64,000 bases of DNA from Runella slithyformis DSM 19594. Its GTDB lineage: Bacteria; Bacteroidota; Bacteroidia; Cytophagales; Spirosomataceae. Where the stretch lies: assembly GCF_000218895.1 (NCBI RefSeq), contig NC_015703.1, positions 2,803,001-2,867,000 of the forward strand, in the 5' to 3' direction. Positions 63,011 to 64,000 of the stretch are shown here, piece by piece. The position numbers and the translations under genes are program-made. Each line of letters opens with the position of its first letter. The stretch's first letter is position 1. The notes under the pieces are model-generated. The model saw nothing but the letters and a program-made list of their open reading frames with translations. It ran no database searches and was not told the origin of the DNA.

Positions 63011-64000
63011 ATGAAAAAAATATCCTTATTAATTATTATCGGGCTCTATGCCTCCCTGAGGACTTACGCGCAGGAAGATATATTAAAAAAATTACAGACA
63101 ATTGCGGTCATTGACCAAAAAGTAATGATGCCGATGCGCGACGGCGTCCGCCTGGCAACGGATATTTATCGTCCCAAAACGGATAAGCCCGTTCCGGTGA
63201 TCTTTTCCAAAACGCCCTATAATTTCAATGCCTGGGGCAACGGTGAACAGCGAAACGGAACCTATCAGCAGGCACTGGACGCCATAGCGCATGGGTATGC
63301 GCTGGTGGTACAAAATGAACGCGGACGTTTTTTCTCGGAAGGGGTATGGGATATTTTGGGTACCCCCGTCACCGATGGCTACGATGCCTTTTCGTGGCTC
63401 ACGAAGCAGGCATGGTGCAATGGAAAAATCGGTACGCTGGGCTGCTCTTCTACGGCGGAGTGGCAAATGGCCGTCGCTGCACTCGATCACCCTTCGCATG
63501 CCGCGATGGTGCCGCAGAGTTTTGGTGCCGGTGTGGGTAAAGTAGGGGAGTTTTGGGAACAGGGCAACTGGTACCGTGGCGGTGTGCAGCAAATGCTGTT
63601 TACGGCGTGGCTGTACGGGACCCAAAACGATGCCATTCGTCCGCAATTTCCTAAAACTGCCACGCAGGAGGAGTTGGTGCGGGCTTCGCGCTACTTTGAC
63701 CTGGCTACCGAAATGCCGCCCGTTGATTGGTCAAAGGGCCTGCGTCATCTTCCCGTGCAGGATATCATTAAAAATGTGAACGGACAAACAGGCGTTTATG
63801 ATAAAATGATCGTGCGCAAACCCAATGATCCGGAATGGTTCAAAGGAGGCCTGTATCACGATAACATGCCCTTCGGAGTACCGAGTTTTTGGTTTGTGTC
63901 CTGGTACGATGTATCGAGCGCGCCCAATCTTGCGCTGTATAATCACGTTCGTAAAAACGCCGCCGACCCACAGGTACGCGATAATCAATATCTGGTCATT
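63011..64000 (+). CDS. Secreted CocE/NonD-family hydrolase, 3' end cut by window
   Basis: The frame is open from ATG 63011 to the window end, 330 codons. Signal peptide about 1-20 (LRTYAQ). Family motifs: [16 protein letters not shown] (41-55), [13 protein letters not shown] (99-111), [20 protein letters not shown] (122-141) and the nucleophile region [12 protein letters not shown] with Ser146. X-Pro dipeptidyl-peptidase S15/CocE enzymes act on peptides or acyl esters; the true substrate is unknown. Because the gene runs off the edge, the C-terminal jelly-roll domain is not visible. Confidence 0.88.
   Translation, partial: MKKISLLIIIGLYASLRTYAQEDILKKLQTIAVIDQKVMMPMRDGVRLATDIYRPKTDKPVPVIFSKTPYNFNAWGNGEQRNGTYQQALDAIAHGYALVVQNERGRFFSEGVWDILGTPVTDGYDAFSWLTKQAWCNGKIGTLGCSSTAEWQMAVAALDHPSHAAMVPQSFGAGVGKVGEFWEQGNWYRGGVQQMLFTAWLYGTQNDAIRPQFPKTATQEELVRASRYFDLATEMPPVDWSKGLRHLPVQDIIKNVNGQTGVYDKMIVRKPNDPEWFKGGLYHDNMPFGVPSFWFVSWYDVSSAPNLALYNHVRKNAADPQVRDNQYLVI

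Overview
The window comes from a chromosome of the phylum Bacteroidota, most likely the order Cytophagales. Supporting signs are four SusC/SusD nutrient-uptake pairs, TTG-N20-TAnnTTTG promoters, a LytTR two-component pair, crtI/crtB carotenoid genes and secreted FG-GAP/ASPIC and PQQ-dehydrogenase proteins. The genus cannot be fixed from sequence alone. No tRNA, rRNA, CRISPR array or transposase was seen.

Layout. 1-9.5 kb: end of a SUMT gene (siroheme), an esterase, a trans-sulfuration PLP enzyme, an OmpR-type two-component pair, and a secreted PQQ sugar dehydrogenase/cytochrome c fusion followed by a Tat-exported TIM-barrel protein. 9.6-19.7 kb: a Nudix-fold regulator with a broken catalytic motif stands divergent to a SusC/SusD operon across a palindrome-rich gap; a 1183-residue FG-GAP/ASPIC lipoprotein follows.

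19.7-43.0 kb is a composite peptide-natural-product (bacteriocin/RiPP) island. Left arm (minus strand): a C39-peptidase ABC exporter, its HlyD partner, a DUF5686-like outer-membrane protein, three double-glycine-leader peptides, two tiny lipoproteins and an XRE regulator. Centre: a LytTR regulator and LytS-like kinase, a divergent TonB-type receptor, and 12 bp behind that receptor a 46-codon gene that looks like a class I lanthipeptide precursor (three Cys, five Ser in the core). Then come two more GG peptides with a small membrane protein, LanC cyclase and full-length LanB dehydratase. Right arm (minus strand): a second XRE paralogue, several tiny membrane proteins, two Cys-containing GG peptides, a membrane protein, a thioredoxin-like protein, a 53-codon coupled ORF and a second C39 exporter. 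The two similar XRE genes bracket the island core. Dispersed palindromic repeats are frequent inside it, and one lies in frame within the second exporter's protease domain.

43.2-64 kb: two divergent SusC/SusD operons, crtB and crtI, a decayed amidohydrolase pseudogene, a fourth SusC/SusD operon, a small beta-barrel protein and the start of a secreted CocE/NonD hydrolase.

Working model for the island (inference): LanB dehydrates and LanC cyclises the Cys-bearing 46-residue precursor. The C39 exporters trim and export the GG-leader peptides. The thioredoxin-like protein may form disulfides in the two Cys-containing GG peptides. The tiny membrane proteins and lipoproteins are candidate immunity factors. 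The kinase, LytTR regulator, receptor and XRE genes would control expression.
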